A DNA stretch of 64,000 bases, taken from assembly GCF_030247195.1 (NCBI RefSeq), contig NC_080672.1, positions 347,818,413 to 347,882,412 on the forward strand, written 5' to 3'. This document shows, in pieces, positions 1-10,267 of this stretch. The first letter of the stretch is position 1. Every line of letters begins with the position of its first letter. The DNA is from Topomyia yanbarensis (taxonomy: Eukaryota > Arthropoda > Insecta > Diptera > Culicidae). The notes under the pieces are model-generated. The model was not told the origin of the DNA. It did no database searches and saw nothing but the letters and a program-made list of their open reading frames with translations. The position numbers and the translations under genes are program-made.

Positions 1-702
1 GGACTTATTAAAAATTATTTAAACTTCAACCAAAGAATGTATGAACGACGTTATGATCTTTTGTATTTACGTTACAGAAGATCGAATCAAGTGAATCACG
101 CAAACATTTTTTTCTTGGACTTTGTTTCGATCTATTTCCTTTGATTTTTTTATGATAGTTGCCATAGATGTTTTTATTTTTCACAGATCATGCATCTGTA
201 CACTCACACACTATGCTGTTATAAGCACTTTGACTTTCAAGGTAAGCACTTACACCAATGACGATACAAATTTGTTTCATTTTCTTATAAAAGATATTAT
301 AATATTATGAAAAGTTCACGTGGATATGTCCCGCACCCCACCCCCCTCCCCGTGGACAATCGTGAACTTTCTCGTGACCCGTAACCTCCTCCAAATTGTC
401 CACGTGGTATATGAATGGCTCCTTACTAGAACAATATTGGAGACAATAAGAACGAAAAGAATCTAATTTAATTTAATACCTCAATGTGTCCGTAAAATCG
501 AACGAATACAAGAAATAAAGAAGGTACCTCAGTTTTAGTCCACTTTCACGTCAATAATCAAGCTATAATATTTTTATACTCATGAGGAATTATGTTTAAC
601 ATGACAATCAATAACATAGTGCATCTAATACTCCAAAGTGTATGAAAATACTCAATACAAAGAAAACAATTATAACAATTGATTAAATAATCTAATGAAT
701 GT
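1..702. other. AT-rich non-coding stretch
   Basis: Only short ORFs occur and none resembles a known protein. The one structured piece is the CACGTGG-bounded repeat at 309-412, listed separately. No promoter or gene is claimed. Confidence 0.5.
309..412. repeat. CACGTGG-bounded C-rich repeat
   Basis: A C-rich core is flanked by CACGTGGA on the left and TCCACGTGG on the right, so the ends are inverted. An internal GTGGACAATCGTGAAC segment repeats part of the ends. The layout resembles small palindromic dispersed repeats common in mosquito DNA. A related G/C-rich piece occurs near 34800-34960. Confidence 0.4.
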
Positions 703-1172
703 AATAATAACTGCCGCAAATTGGTAACTGGTTTTCGATTTCTATCGCGAATTGTCAATTCTCAATACTCCTACATAGTTAAGCAGTCATCATTCCACTC
801 AGACAATACCATGCGTATTTCTTACGCACTTTAAATGCCCAGTGGATTAGTTTCCTAGTTGGTCAAATAAACACTAAACAAACAAAGAAATTAGCTTGCT
901 CAGTCCAAAGAAATGTCAGCTCGATTGTCATCAACCGGCGGATATGTGTTCCCTTACAATGCCATCGAATCAAAGAACATCTAAAATTACAGTCGACAAA
1001 ATACGTGCAATTCTGAATGGATAAAATTATGGCTGCTTAGTTGGTTGCAAGAAAACAATTTTGGTAAAAAACAGTTGCACAAGGTGGTTCATTTTCAAAG
1101 ATAGCATGAGTTGTTGAATCATCCAATAAAAATAGATGATAAGGGACGAAGACGAAACTAGCTGACCACCGC
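703..1172 (+). repeat. Dispersed repeat A, copy 1
   Basis: This segment is recognisably the reverse complement of 41166-41640. Shared landmarks in order are TGCCGCAAAT, GCGAATT.TCAATTCT, CACTCAGACAA, TTTCCTAGTTGGTCAAATAA, CAACCGGCGGATA, GTTCCCTTACAATGCCATC, ACAAGGTGGTTCATTTTC and AAGGGACGAAGACGAAA. Divergence is substantial, so it is an old interspersed family. No coding potential or clear ends were seen. Confidence 0.65.
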
Positions 1173-1224
1173 CAATTATATTAGTTTAATTATTTTTGAA
1201 AGTGTAGTGGCAGGGTTTTGTGCA

Positions 1225-1520
1225 TTTAAAGAGAGATTATAGATGGCTATCTATAAACAAATTATATACCCTGCCATCGAGTATGCAGTACCTGTATGAG
1301 CGAGCTGCGCCCCAACACAGGCTTCAGCGAACTTAAAATAAAAATTTAAAGATGATCCTAAGTCTGCCTTCTGAGCGAGCACTATTAAGTTACACGAATT
1401 GGTCTCGTTGGATTCCCTAAAGGTAATATCACAATAATTGTTCTCACACACTTGAATAGGGACTCCATCTCAGAAATTGGAACGATTCGGAACCTAATTG
1501 GTTGAACTAAAGTTTAGTTT
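1225..1520 (+). pseudogene. LINE reverse transcriptase C-terminal remnant
   Basis: A plus-strand frame reads KLYKQIIYPAIEYAVPVWAS, which matches the post-RT segment of LOA/Jockey-type LINEs where an 'I.PAI.YG.PVW' motif precedes a conserved leucine-rich stretch. The reading is then broken by stops and shifts; pieces such as HELVSLD and ISEIGTIRNLIG fit the expected downstream sequence. Only about 100 codons remain. The RT core and endonuclease are absent. This is inferred from motif recognition only. Confidence 0.5.
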
Positions 1521-1789
1521 TAAAGTTAGTATTAATTAGGTAGGTTATTTTTTAAAACTGATGTAACATCATGTAAACATCACAAGAAAAATGTCACAAC
1601 TAAATAAGGAATTAAATGGCATAGAAGATAAAAGATAAAGAGCCAAAGGGCTAATCATTAGTAATGTCCAATATGTAAGATAAACACAAGACATAACATG
1701 GAATGAACAAAACAGTATGAAAAAAAGTTATATGATTTGCAGATTGGAGCAGCATCTTCAAATTAGTTAGCATCGTAGTTTAACTAGTA

Positions 1790-1930
1790 TTCACACCTCA
1801 GCCACACAGTTTTCCAATCAGCCTTCATCAGTGTAGTTTTGTATTCAGCATTCAGCAAATAGTAATCTGTTGATCCGTCACGTCGCAGCTCCTGTAGGAA
1901 AGACTATAAAGCACATTAATTATTAATAAA
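1790..1930 (+). repeat. Dispersed repeat with TTCAGCATTCAGCAAATA
   Basis: The segment TTTTGTATTCAGCATTCAGC recurs at 3425-3450. The sequence that follows (CGTCGCAGCTCCTGTAG, ACTATA..ACATTAAT) recurs at about 4765-4805, on the other side of the pogo-like element. This copy therefore approximates the uninterrupted form of the site into which the element at 3451-4672 inserted. Confidence 0.6.
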
Positions 1931-2193
1931 AGAGATTGATTTGGGTATTCATTATTAACGATAGATTTGCGTTTCGTAGCAGAGCTTTTAGGTTCTACTA
2001 GCGGGCTACATTGTAGTTCGATAGATAAGCTCCAGCTGCATAGCATCGACCGATGCAATGTCTACAAACGGACGCTTGATGTGTTCTAGTCACTCACTAT
2101 ATTTGAAATGGTAGTTGCAAATGTTTACACAAATTTTGATCCGATCATAAACGTCTGTTATCGGTGTGTTTAATTTTAATGCTTCCATGAATA

Positions 2194-2410
2194 GTTTGGT
2201 GACCCTGAAAAGAATCACATAATGGCTCTGTGTCTCTGAAAAGAGTCGTTTTTCGCTAGAAAGAAAAGATTGTCGGTACGGAATTAAAATAGGAAACGAA
2301 TAGGGTGATATTAAACATACAATTCTCAATGGAAATTCCCTTCATCTGTAACTGTGAAATAAAGCAAATAATTAATCATATTCATACACAGGCTAGAAAA
2401 TTACAACATT
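2194..2410 (-). repeat. Histone-3'-end-like repeat, copy 1
   Basis: One of three direct copies, with 5794-6020 and 9570-9800. On the minus strand it reads CGACTCTTTTCAGAG and, further on, TTCTTTTCAGGGTCACC. Both resemble half or whole metazoan histone mRNA stem-loops (GGYYCTTTTCAGRRCC followed by ACCA). No histone coding sequence was seen. It may derive from a histone gene spacer or be a chance resemblance in an ordinary repeat. Confidence 0.5.
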
Positions 2411-2454
2411 GTAATAATTTTTTGGCAATACGGTAAACAAGAAGCGCTCTGTTG

Positions 2455-2740
2455 CTATTGTCACCCTACCCCTTTGAAGCCGTTGGCTACAGCAGTGTCT
2501 GCCATATTTGTTCAAAGCATTGAGTCAAATGGTAGTGCAACAATAGGGACACTCGATTCGAGTTTTTGTTGCGCTCAAACACGAGAATTTCACTGTTTTC
2601 AGTGCATTTGTGTTACTATATTGATTCTTAACAACGAAGCAGAGCTGTTGATGTCAATTTTAAGACATTGCATTGATTGTAGGCTGAGAAATGAATAACT
2701 TTGTGAGGCACCCTGCTTAGTATGGTGAAAATAGGCCCTT
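2455..2740 (-). mobile_element. Degenerate TA-flanked TIR element (family E)
   Basis: In reverse complement it begins GGGCCTATTTTCACCATAC and ends in GGGTAGGGTGACAATAG, resembling the GGGTRATGRGCC ends of family E. The interior carries CCATTTGACTCAATGC..GAACAAATATGGCAGACACT, the diverged counterpart of the interior of 23883-24204. Both ends are worn, so the limits are approximate. Confidence 0.4.
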
Positions 2741-3180
2741 TCCTCTATTTCTATTTGCACAAGCCGAATTCAATTCCTGCTACGTAGTGTGGGGTAATGC
2801 AAAGCTAGTTTATTACCCAATACGGTTAAGCTGGGGTGGCGTGTTTGCTAGCTGATCCTTATTTAAAGCATCGGTAAAGGTTTGACTGCACCGGAGAATA
2901 TACAAACTTTGCAACCTGGAAACCGGTGAAACCGTTACCTACATTGGTTTTAAATTAAGTTGAATCGTTCGTATCGTACGCAAAGGCATTTTTTTTCTTT
3001 TTGCGCAGAGAACAGATGGTTGTTCGAGTACGGAAACACTAAGTTGCGGCTTGATTGGAGAGTGTTAACATATACTCTTATATTGTGGTCCTACCACAAA
3101 TTCTCAAACGATTATAGATATTAGACTAACTCACAGTTTTAACATTAATCTGCAAACCAATAACTGACACCACGAATAAA
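2741..3180. other. Non-coding stretch without recognised feature
   Basis: No homologous motif, inverted ends or tandem structure was found apart from short homopolymer runs near 2990. Confidence 0.4.
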
Positions 3181-3440
3181 GAAACAAATGCCGATGAAGA
3201 CAACAACAATGACCCGTAAGCAGAAGAAATAAATGAGAACCTCCAACTGTGAGCTACAAGAAAGCAGTGCCGATGACTACATGGACGTTAACGAAAATGC
3301 GAGAAAAGGCAAACCAAATAACCCCCAAGTTTCGACGGACAACGCAGCTAATGTTTCACCGCCAAGAAAGAGAAGCTCTACACGCAGCAGCCACATTGTT
3401 TGGCACTCAGCCCTCAACAACATAGTTTTGTATTCAGCAT
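3181..3440 (+). pseudogene. Gag-like ORF fragment (SSADDYMDVNEN)
   Basis: A frame reads ESSADDYMDVNENARKGKPN, followed by NNPQVSTDNAANVSPPRKRS. The same segment occurs at 62190-62447 as STDDNMDVNNKTGEGKPHDP with PQVTADNASNAS, so this is a repeated coding fragment rather than noise. Its low-complexity basic/acidic composition suits the N-terminal part of a retroelement gag or LINE ORF1. There is no zinc knuckle and no downstream polymerase. It runs directly into the repeat interrupted by the pogo-like element. Confidence 0.4.
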
Positions 3441-3450
3441 TCAGCAAATA

Positions 3451-4672
3451 CAGTAATGTTTCGATTATATCACGGTCGGTCTGTATTTTAGCGTGATATA
3501 TTTGAAGCGTGATATATTCAAAACAAACCAAAAAAATACATTCAAGCATTAATCCATGTATTTCTGTAATCAAAAAGTAATGAAAAGATCAAGTTAGTCA
3601 AAAGAATAAATCATAGTAGGGTAATGGGCCTATTTTTGCCATGCTTCTATAATCACACTACCCATGTGAAGCCGTTGGCAGCATCTGCCATCTTTGTTCA
3701 ACGCATTGGCTAAAACGGTATGGCATCAGTGGATAATTTTTCTCCACACAGCTTCGCCTTACGTAGCACATACCGTTTCTTAAAATAGTTGAACCACCCA
3801 AAACTAAACTTAAAGGAATCTGCCACATTAAGGTTTTAGACAAATATCTTGACTATTAAAATCAGTGTATTCGAAGAGATTACAATTCAGTTCACGTTGT
3901 TTCAACATCCATAGAAATAGTCCCATCACCAATTGTTGATGTTGTCTTTTCAAAAGAAAAGTATTCACATCGATTCAAGAGAAAATGCATATCTAGGCAT
4001 ACCTACCATATCTTGCGTATTTTGTTTTTCTCATAATTTTGTTAGATTTTCTGGCGGATAACTAACAATTTAAAAAAGAAGTCGATTTGTTTACCTGCTA
4101 CACCAAACGGTCCCTCCAGATAGTCCCTTGAGGACACGGCAAATAAGTTACGAAGAATTTAAAACTAAAATTGAAATCGGTCGAAGAATATTTCGGTAAT
4201 CCCAGTCATTGCAACAACGTCTTGGTAAAACATGATTTCGAGATTATTCACGCTTAAAGTTTCGCGCCACGCCCTGTCTTCACTTAAAGGAACAAGATGA
4301 ACAGCGCCATAACTTTGCTTCTACTACTTATACCTCTATAAAAATTTCAGATACTTTCTTAAGAATCTATACTTTAAGATAAAAGAATAAAAAAGTTCGT
4401 CTTTTTGACCGACCTCATCATATATAAACCCTTAACGAACTAGTCCGAAACCTAATAATAGGCTCATTACCCTGTATGTAAATAAGCAAATCAATTGTAA
4501 AAAACCCTAAAAGTGTCAGGACACAACATGTGGCTTAATTGGATCAAAACGTAGTGTGCCTTATCTGCTTTTCAAAAAGCGTGATATAATCGAGATAAAA
4601 CCGTGATATATTCGAGGGTGATATAAACGAGTATTGATATAAACGCATAGTGATATAATCGAAACATTACTG
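3451..4672. mobile_element. Pogo/Tigger-like non-autonomous element
   Basis: The left end CAGTAATGTTTCGATTATAT is matched exactly, over 23 bp, by the reverse complement of the right end. TA flanks both sides (3449-3450 and 4673-4674). CAGT ends with a TA duplication are typical of the pogo branch of Tc1/mariner. Both subterminal regions carry several GTGATATA..CGA motifs. No transposase ORF is present. A second TIR element (3619-4472) occupies most of the interior. Flanks join into the repeat seen uninterrupted at 1790-1930. Confidence 0.8.
3619..4472. mobile_element. TA-flanked TIR element, family E copy
   Basis: It begins GGGTAATGGGCCTATTTTTG and its reverse-complemented right end begins GGGTAATGAGCCTATTATTA. 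A TA precedes it, and TG (probably mutated TA) follows. The interior includes GAAGCCGTTGGCAGCATCTG, shared in diverged form with 2455-2740. No ORF of note. Other copies: 23883-24204 and 31385-32595. Confidence 0.7.
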
Positions 4673-5055
4673 TAGTGGTTTTTTGTTACGAAATAAAAAG
4701 TTTTGATCGAACTTGCAACAATCTCATTATTATTCTGTTTTCAGCACATTATTGCTTGTCCCACATCGCAGCACCTGTAGAAAAAACTATAGACATTAAT
4801 TTTTGGTGAAAATAAAATAATCTGTGAAGAAAATTCAACCGAATAATTAAAATTTTCACGAGGTCACGGGGTCCGTACATTTTCAATTCTAGTATGTGTG
4901 AAGATTAGTGTGAAGTTTTACGGATGTTATAATTGATGGCTTTTACTTGGTATATTGAATTTCGGAAGACCAAAGTTTATTCTGGTGTTGAAGTTCAGTC
5001 AAGTTATTCGAAGTAGGCTTACACTTTGCTGGAGAGACAATTTGAATTGAAGTTT

Positions 5056-5310
5056 CTTATTCTTCTTATTTTGGTTCTAGTATTTTCCGTCAGCCTATTT
5101 CCGCTACGAGGCCAAACACTGACGTCAGAAAGATGACGACTCCCACTAACTGAACTAGATATCGACCCATCAACTCATGGACCGGGGACCAACGGCTTGA
5201 TCTGAGGTTTTTCTCACCTCAGAAAATTCTTACGATCTCGGCTGGTATTGAACTCAGACCAACTGGGGTGAGTGGCGGTCACGCTTATCACTCAACCACC
5301 GGCGCCGTCG
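5056..5310 (-). mobile_element. tRNA-derived SINE (family B), copy 1
   Basis: Read on the minus strand, the 5' end GGCGCCGGTGGTTGAGTGAT resembles a tRNA with a Pol III A box, and GAGTTCAATACC fits a B box about 45 nt later. A tRNA-unrelated body containing CCTCGTAGCGGAAATAGGCT follows. A 10-bp repeat, ATTGAAGTTT, flanks it at 5046-5055 and 5311-5320, as expected for LINE-mobilised insertion. A second copy lies at 60918-61109. Confidence 0.75.
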
Positions 5311-5320
5311 ATTGAAGTTT

Positions 5321-5793
5321 AGCTGCGTGGGAATCTGGAGTCCTGCAAAATGGATTATTGCGGCGAATTCGGAGGATGTTTCGTTTGCTCAATGCAAGAA
5401 TTATAATTAACTCCGAAATCTGAATTAATATATTATTTGAATAGAATGAAGTTCAAGATTTTACGTAATACCACAGATAAATGACGTTAAGGGTCGGAAT
5501 GTGTATAAACATTTGCAATAACCATTTCTAATATAAGGAGCGATATAGAACACACTACGCAAATGTTTCTATTGCAGTAGTTCCAGCGTAAGTCAATTGA
5601 AAAGGTTAATAGGTAACTACAAATGTATGAAAATTCTTATTCCAAAAATATTTTGATTATATTGTTACTCGATTTGTGGAATGTATAATAACAATCAAAA
5701 TGCATTTGTTTCGTATAGTTTATATATGATTATTTTAAATTTCCACATGAAGTTTTTGGATTTATTTCAAGAACTATGTTTGGCGCTTAAATA
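5321..5793. other. Non-coding stretch without recognised feature
   Basis: AT-rich sequence with no supported gene, inverted end or tandem array. Confidence 0.4.
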
Positions 5794-6020
5794 GTTTGGT
5801 GGTCCTGAAAATGATCATATAATGGTTAGATGTCCCTGAAAAGAGCCGTTTTCTCTAAAAAAAAAGCATGTCAATACGGAATTAAAATATAGTAAAATGA
5901 TAGTGAGATATTGAACATACAGTTATCAATGGATGTACCCCACAGTTTCTCCATCATCTGTGACTGTGAAATAAAGTGAATGATTAATCATATACATATA
6001 CATGCTAGAAAATTACAGTA
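5794..6020 (-). repeat. Histone-3'-end-like repeat, copy 2
   Basis: Closely related to 9570-9800 and more distantly to 2194-2410. On the minus strand it reads ACGGCTCTTTTCAGGGAC and then ATTTTCAGGACCACCAAA. The second piece matches the right half and trailer of a histone mRNA 3' stem-loop. It abuts the left end of the LINE remnant at 6040, while copy 3 lies about 200 bp beyond that remnant's right end. Confidence 0.55.
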
Positions 6021-6090
6021 GCAACGTGCTTTTGACAATGTTTCCTTCCAGTCTAAGCGATGCGTGGTCATGGAGTATCTCGGGTTGGAT

Positions 6091-7282
6091 CAACCCGGGG
6101 ACAACTTTATAGATAGTGCTTGTTTCATATATGCACCACTGATTTGATAGTGGCGTTATTTTACTTCCTCCATATGAGTACCATGAACAACGAAACGAAA
6201 TATTTTCAAGGAAAAAGCGTGTTTCGTTACTTGTTTTATGAACGCCACCAATGCAGCTAGAATAACATTTAGAAATAGCATATTTCAAAATGTGGATAAA
6301 GAATAAATTTAAAACTAACTGTAAAACGTCAGCAAAGTTTGATAAATCTTCTAATAAATTTAGCTGGAAAACGCTGTTTTTAAAAACCGACACTACCTAA
6401 AATGCTTTGGTTTTCTTGTTGAGAGAAGTGTGATATAGGAAAATCATTTATACATTTTTCTCGAGAAATATAAGTGAAAAACATTTTGGCCAATAAAAGT
6501 AAATCAACAAGCTTAACAATTCGTGAGCCTATATACTTTGAACAGAACTAGCGAATAATCGTCGCGCGTTGCTGCGACTTTCAATGAAATAGGAGTGAAA
6601 CACAATTTGTTCCGAAGCGCTTTCTGGCGGGTAGATAATCCCCAACTAATAGCATCCTAACACGGCCAATAACAAATGTCTACTACGTATACATTTTTAC
6701 GGCAATCGGTTAAGCCGTTTGGGAGTCCATAATTCATATACATACAAACATTGACTTTTATGTATATAGATTTGTGTGCATTTATCAGTACTCTTGCTAG
6801 CAAAATTGTAGTGCTCGGTTTTAGTAAGAATGCTGCCAGGAATGTACAATTTTGTTGACTTCCGGTCTGATAAGAACCAGCTTCTCGGCCTCTACCGGAA
6901 GATCTGATATCTGGGGAGATGTTAGTTCGGTCCAGAAAATTTTCGGATTTGAAGCCAGTATAGGTGGAAGTGGCTCAAATTTGAATGTCATCTTCCTGTA
7001 TTTCCGAAAATCTATTTGTTTTATTTTGGATTTTTTTGATTAAAAATGGATGCTATGTTTCTGATTAGGTATGGTGTAACGAGCACAGCTTCTAATTTGA
7101 GCAGCGAAATAAATTTTGTGATGGCAATTTGAAGTTATTTATTTTTTACACATACGGAAATAATTAATGAGATGAGCCTTTTTCAAATGTTGCTCCATTC
7201 GAGCCGCAATGACATCAACAAATCACCACAAAATATGCTTATGAATTCAATATATGGGAGCTGTCAAGGTGTCACCGGGCTG
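6091..7282. mobile_element. hAT-type non-autonomous element, family H1 copy A
   Basis: The left end is CAACCCGGGGACAACTT. The reverse-complemented right end is CAGCCCGGTGACACCTTGAC. The 8-bp duplication GGTTGGAT flanks it at 6083-6090 and 7283-7290. CA-starting TIRs with 8-bp duplications indicate the hAT superfamily. No transposase ORF remains. Its outer parts match 38579-39250, which lacks about 500 bp of this copy's interior. It interrupts the LINE RT domain just upstream of CPQGGVLS. Confidence 0.8.
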
Positions 7283-7918
7283 GGTTGGATAAACGAGATA
7301 CGGAAGTTGAGTATTTGTGATTGTCCTCAGGGTGGCGTTCTATCAAATTTGTTATCGAACCTGGTTGCCGATGGCTGGAAACTAAATTGGATTTCCAACC
7401 TACGGATTACTGATGATTACTAAATATTAATTTCTGGACTTTGCATCGAAACAATCTTTGACTTAATGAAACAAGCATTAAGGGCTGTCGAACAGTGGTG
7501 TCGAAAAGTTAAATTATCAGTTAACCCAAGCAAAACTACAATGGTTCTTTTCACGAAGAAGCGAATAACAACCGGGGTTCGTCCCTTGCAGTTCTTTGAT
7601 TCTGAGCTACTGTGTGCGAATCAAGTCAAATACAAGTTATATTGGATTCCAAACTCAATTGGTTTGCTCACATTGAATTCGGAGTCAAGAAAGCGTGCAT
7701 GGCCTTCGGGCAGTGCACACGAACTATTAGAAAGACCTGGGGTCCCAAACCTAAATACGTCTATTGGATACACGAAAATTGTACGTCCAATACTGCCATA
7801 CGGATGCCTTGTGTGGTGGCAGAAGGGAGAGCCGATGATGGTCCAATCAAAGTTAAACCATTTGTAAAGAACTGTTAAAAGTTAAACCATGACGTTGACT
7901 GGTGCTTTCTACCACAAC

Positions 7919-8160
7919 CAGACATGTCTGCAAATTCGCAGACTTTTAATTTCTGCTGCAGATTTTTTCGATGACGCAGATATTTGCAGATTTTTTAATT
8001 TGGTTGCAGATATTTACAGTTTTTTAGTTTTGTTGCAGATATTTACAGATTTTTGAAAATAAAGGCTTTTGGTTACACTAGTTTCAAATTACAGCTTTAT
8101 CTATTTTAAGCATTTTTGGTACATCCCAGGTTTTAAAAATTATTATTTGCAGACAAACTG
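7919..8160. mobile_element. hAT-type MITE with GCAGATATTT repeats
   Basis: The 8-bp duplication ACCACAAC occurs at 7911-7918 and 8161-8168. The left end CAGACATGTCTGCAAATTCG matches the reverse-complemented right end CAGTTTGTCTGCAAATAAT. The interior has about three degenerate 30-bp units containing GCAGATATTTRCAGATTTTT (7976-8060). It interrupts the LINE between GAF and TTTPPAVLEAL, and removing it restores that reading. Confidence 0.85.
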
Positions 8161-8599
8161 ACCACAACTCCGCCTGCTGTCCTTGAAGCCCTCCAAAATA
8201 TCAAACCATTACAAATACACCTCAAACAAGAAGCACTATCATGTGCATACAGACTGCAGGTTAATGCGCTTTGGACAGTAACCGTGTTTGTCTTGCTACC
8301 AGTCATCATGACTGTGGTCATAAATGGGGTGAAAAAATTCTTGCTCCCAGTGATATTACAGTCAAATGTAGTTTTTCTTACAGGACAGGATAGACAACAA
8401 CAAACGCAAGTGGCCTGTTACACTGACGGCTCTTTGATTGAGGGATATGCTGGTGCTGGTGTTTACTGTCACTTCAGATTGGAACAATTTCACTCGCTAA
8501 ATAGATGCTGTTCTGCATTCCAAGCAAAAATCTTCGCGATTACGTGCGGGCTATAATAGGCTCTTCAACAGAGCTTGTCCGACAAAGTTATAAACTTCT

Positions 8600-8833
8600 C
8601 AGTGGCGGGTCCAGAGGGAGGGTCCTGGGGGTCCGGACCCCTCCCGAAACTTTTCAACTTGTTGAGAAATTTTGTATTAGGTTGCATTTTATATTAGTTT
8701 CAAACTCAAAATCGTTTTAAACCAAATTTGAACCCCAATACTGATTTTCATTAAAAGAGGTTAAATTGTACAATGTTTATTTCAAATCGAAATTTCGGAC
8801 CCCTCCCGAAATTTGTTTCTGGATCCGTCCCTG
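8600..8833. mobile_element. hAT-type MITE in the RNase H domain
   Basis: The 8-bp duplication AAACTTCT occurs at 8592-8599 and 8834-8841. The left end CAGTGGCGGGTCCAGAGGG matches the reverse-complemented right end CAGGGACGGATCCAGAAAC. CCGGACCCCTCCCGAAA and its relatives occur near both ends. The interior (reverse-complement) resembles the stretches at about 57185-57260 and 63778-63860, so other decayed relatives exist in the window. Confidence 0.85.
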
Positions 8834-9569
8834 AAACTTCTGCTCCGATAATCAGGCTACAATCAAGGCCCTTAGCTCAGACAAACCACGGTCCAAACTA
8901 GTGATCGCGTGCCGAAAACAAATCAAACAAAAAACTAAGCATTATCAACCCTATCTAGCTTGTCTGAGTACCTGAACATTCTGGTATTACTGTAAATGAA
9001 TGGACTGACGAATTTGCCAGAGCAGGTGCAACGATTGACTTCGGTAGTCAGCCCTATCATTTCGAAAAATTGATTTCGAAAAATATCCAACTTTTTTCGA
9101 AACTCTACTGCGGTATGCTCACGAGTGCTTTAACCGGCTACTGTAAACTCAATTATCACATGGCATCTATTCGGCGCACTGTCATTTTCATATGCTCTTT
9201 GTGAATCCGACTACAGAAATTCATATCATCTGGTTTGCATCTGCCCAGCAGTAGCGCAATTGCGATTTCGAGTTTTCGGCATAGACAACACCGCGTTTGG
9301 ACGACTGAAACTCAGAGACATACTAAAGTTTCTAATCCAATGCGGTAAATAGCTTTAGGCTTAGTCGCAGGCGATTTGAGCAACTTGTTAGTTTAACTTA
9401 GCTGCTGTTTGTTTTTGTGCTGTTATTTTTCCCACCCTTCCAATTCTACTTCCTCCCTCCTTTTTCTACTTTCCTTCCGCTCAGGAAATGATGAGAAGAC
9501 ACAGCAAGGTACAAATCCTCGACTACAGACGGGGAACGCGCAATTCGAGCCAATATATTCTGATTCCTG

Positions 9570-9800
9570 ATTGGTGGTCCTGAAAACGATTATATAATGG
9601 TTAGATATCTCTGAATAGAGCCGTTTTTCGTTAGAAAATAAACATGTCAGCACGGAATTAAAATATAGGCAAATGATAGTGTGGTATTGAACATACAGTT
9701 ATCAATGGAAGTACCCCCTGATTCTCCATCATCTGTGACTGTGAAATAAAATGAATGGTTAATCATATACATATACAAGCTAGAAAATTACAGTAGCAAT
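9570..9800 (-). repeat. Histone-3'-end-like repeat, copy 3
   Basis: Minus strand reads AACGGCTCTATTCAGAGA, a nearly complete but mutated stem-loop, then CGTTTTCAGGACCACCAAT. The body shares CATCATCTGTGACTGTGAAA and GCTAGAAAATTACAGTAGCA with copy 2. It lies about 200 bp downstream of the LINE remnant. Confidence 0.55.
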
Positions 9801-10267
9801 ATAATGAGAAAGGGGTGATGGTACGAGAGATACTAAATAAACATTTTGTTCAAGAAATTCGGAATAATCTTGACAAAACCTATATCGATGCAAAAGCCGC
9901 CTAGCGTAGACGATTGTTTATGTTTTGATACCAAATCCAACTCCAGCAGATGTTTCATAAACAAACCTCTTCCTTCCATTCTTCTCTTACTTCAAAATGT
10001 CAGTCTAGAAATTGGCCATTATTATAACTGACATATTGTTGGTTGGAACAAAAATTTCAGAGTAATTACTTCGATGAGAAATTAATGCCGTACAGCGCCA
10101 TATTGTATACCTTTCGTCTTTCTGCCGATTTTTTGCTCTGAATTTAGTATCTTACAATGATCAGAAGTCGTAGCATTTGAGAGCCTCTTTTCTAGCCACA
10201 CCAATTCTAAATATCATTCGACGCAGAATTCTTGTAGTTGTTTTACAATAAAACTTCAGGTAGCAAT
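9801..10267. other. Non-coding stretch without recognised feature
   Basis: Short ORFs only, none recognised. No inverted ends found. Confidence 0.35.

Larger units (their letters stand above)
6040..9352 (+). pseudogene. I-type LINE ORF2 remnant (RT, RNase H, zinc finger)
   Basis: Excluding three inserts, the pieces 6040-6090, 7283-7910, 8161-8599 and 8834-9352 line up along an I/Loner-type LINE ORF2. Recognisable in order are CPQGGVLSNLL..LVADG (RT domain 5), an eroded FADD region ending TDDY, AVEQWCRKVKLSVNPSKT, VRPILPYGCLVWWQKGE, IHLKQEALSCAYRLQV, RNase H CYTDGSLIEGYAGAGVY, CSDNQATIKAL, NEWTDEFARAGA and a C-terminal CESDYRNSYHLVCICP finger. Multiple stops and frameshifts make it inactive. 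The endonuclease and most of the RT N-terminus are missing. Removing each insert plus one 8-bp duplication restores continuous homology. Confidence 0.85.

Noticed and set aside
5056..5310. tRNA gene on the minus strand
   Set aside because: Same reasoning: tRNA-like head fused to a repeated body with a 10-bp duplication.
6013..6393. 126-codon minus-strand frame
   Set aside because: Crosses the boundary of a LINE fragment and a hAT-type element, so it cannot be a single gene.
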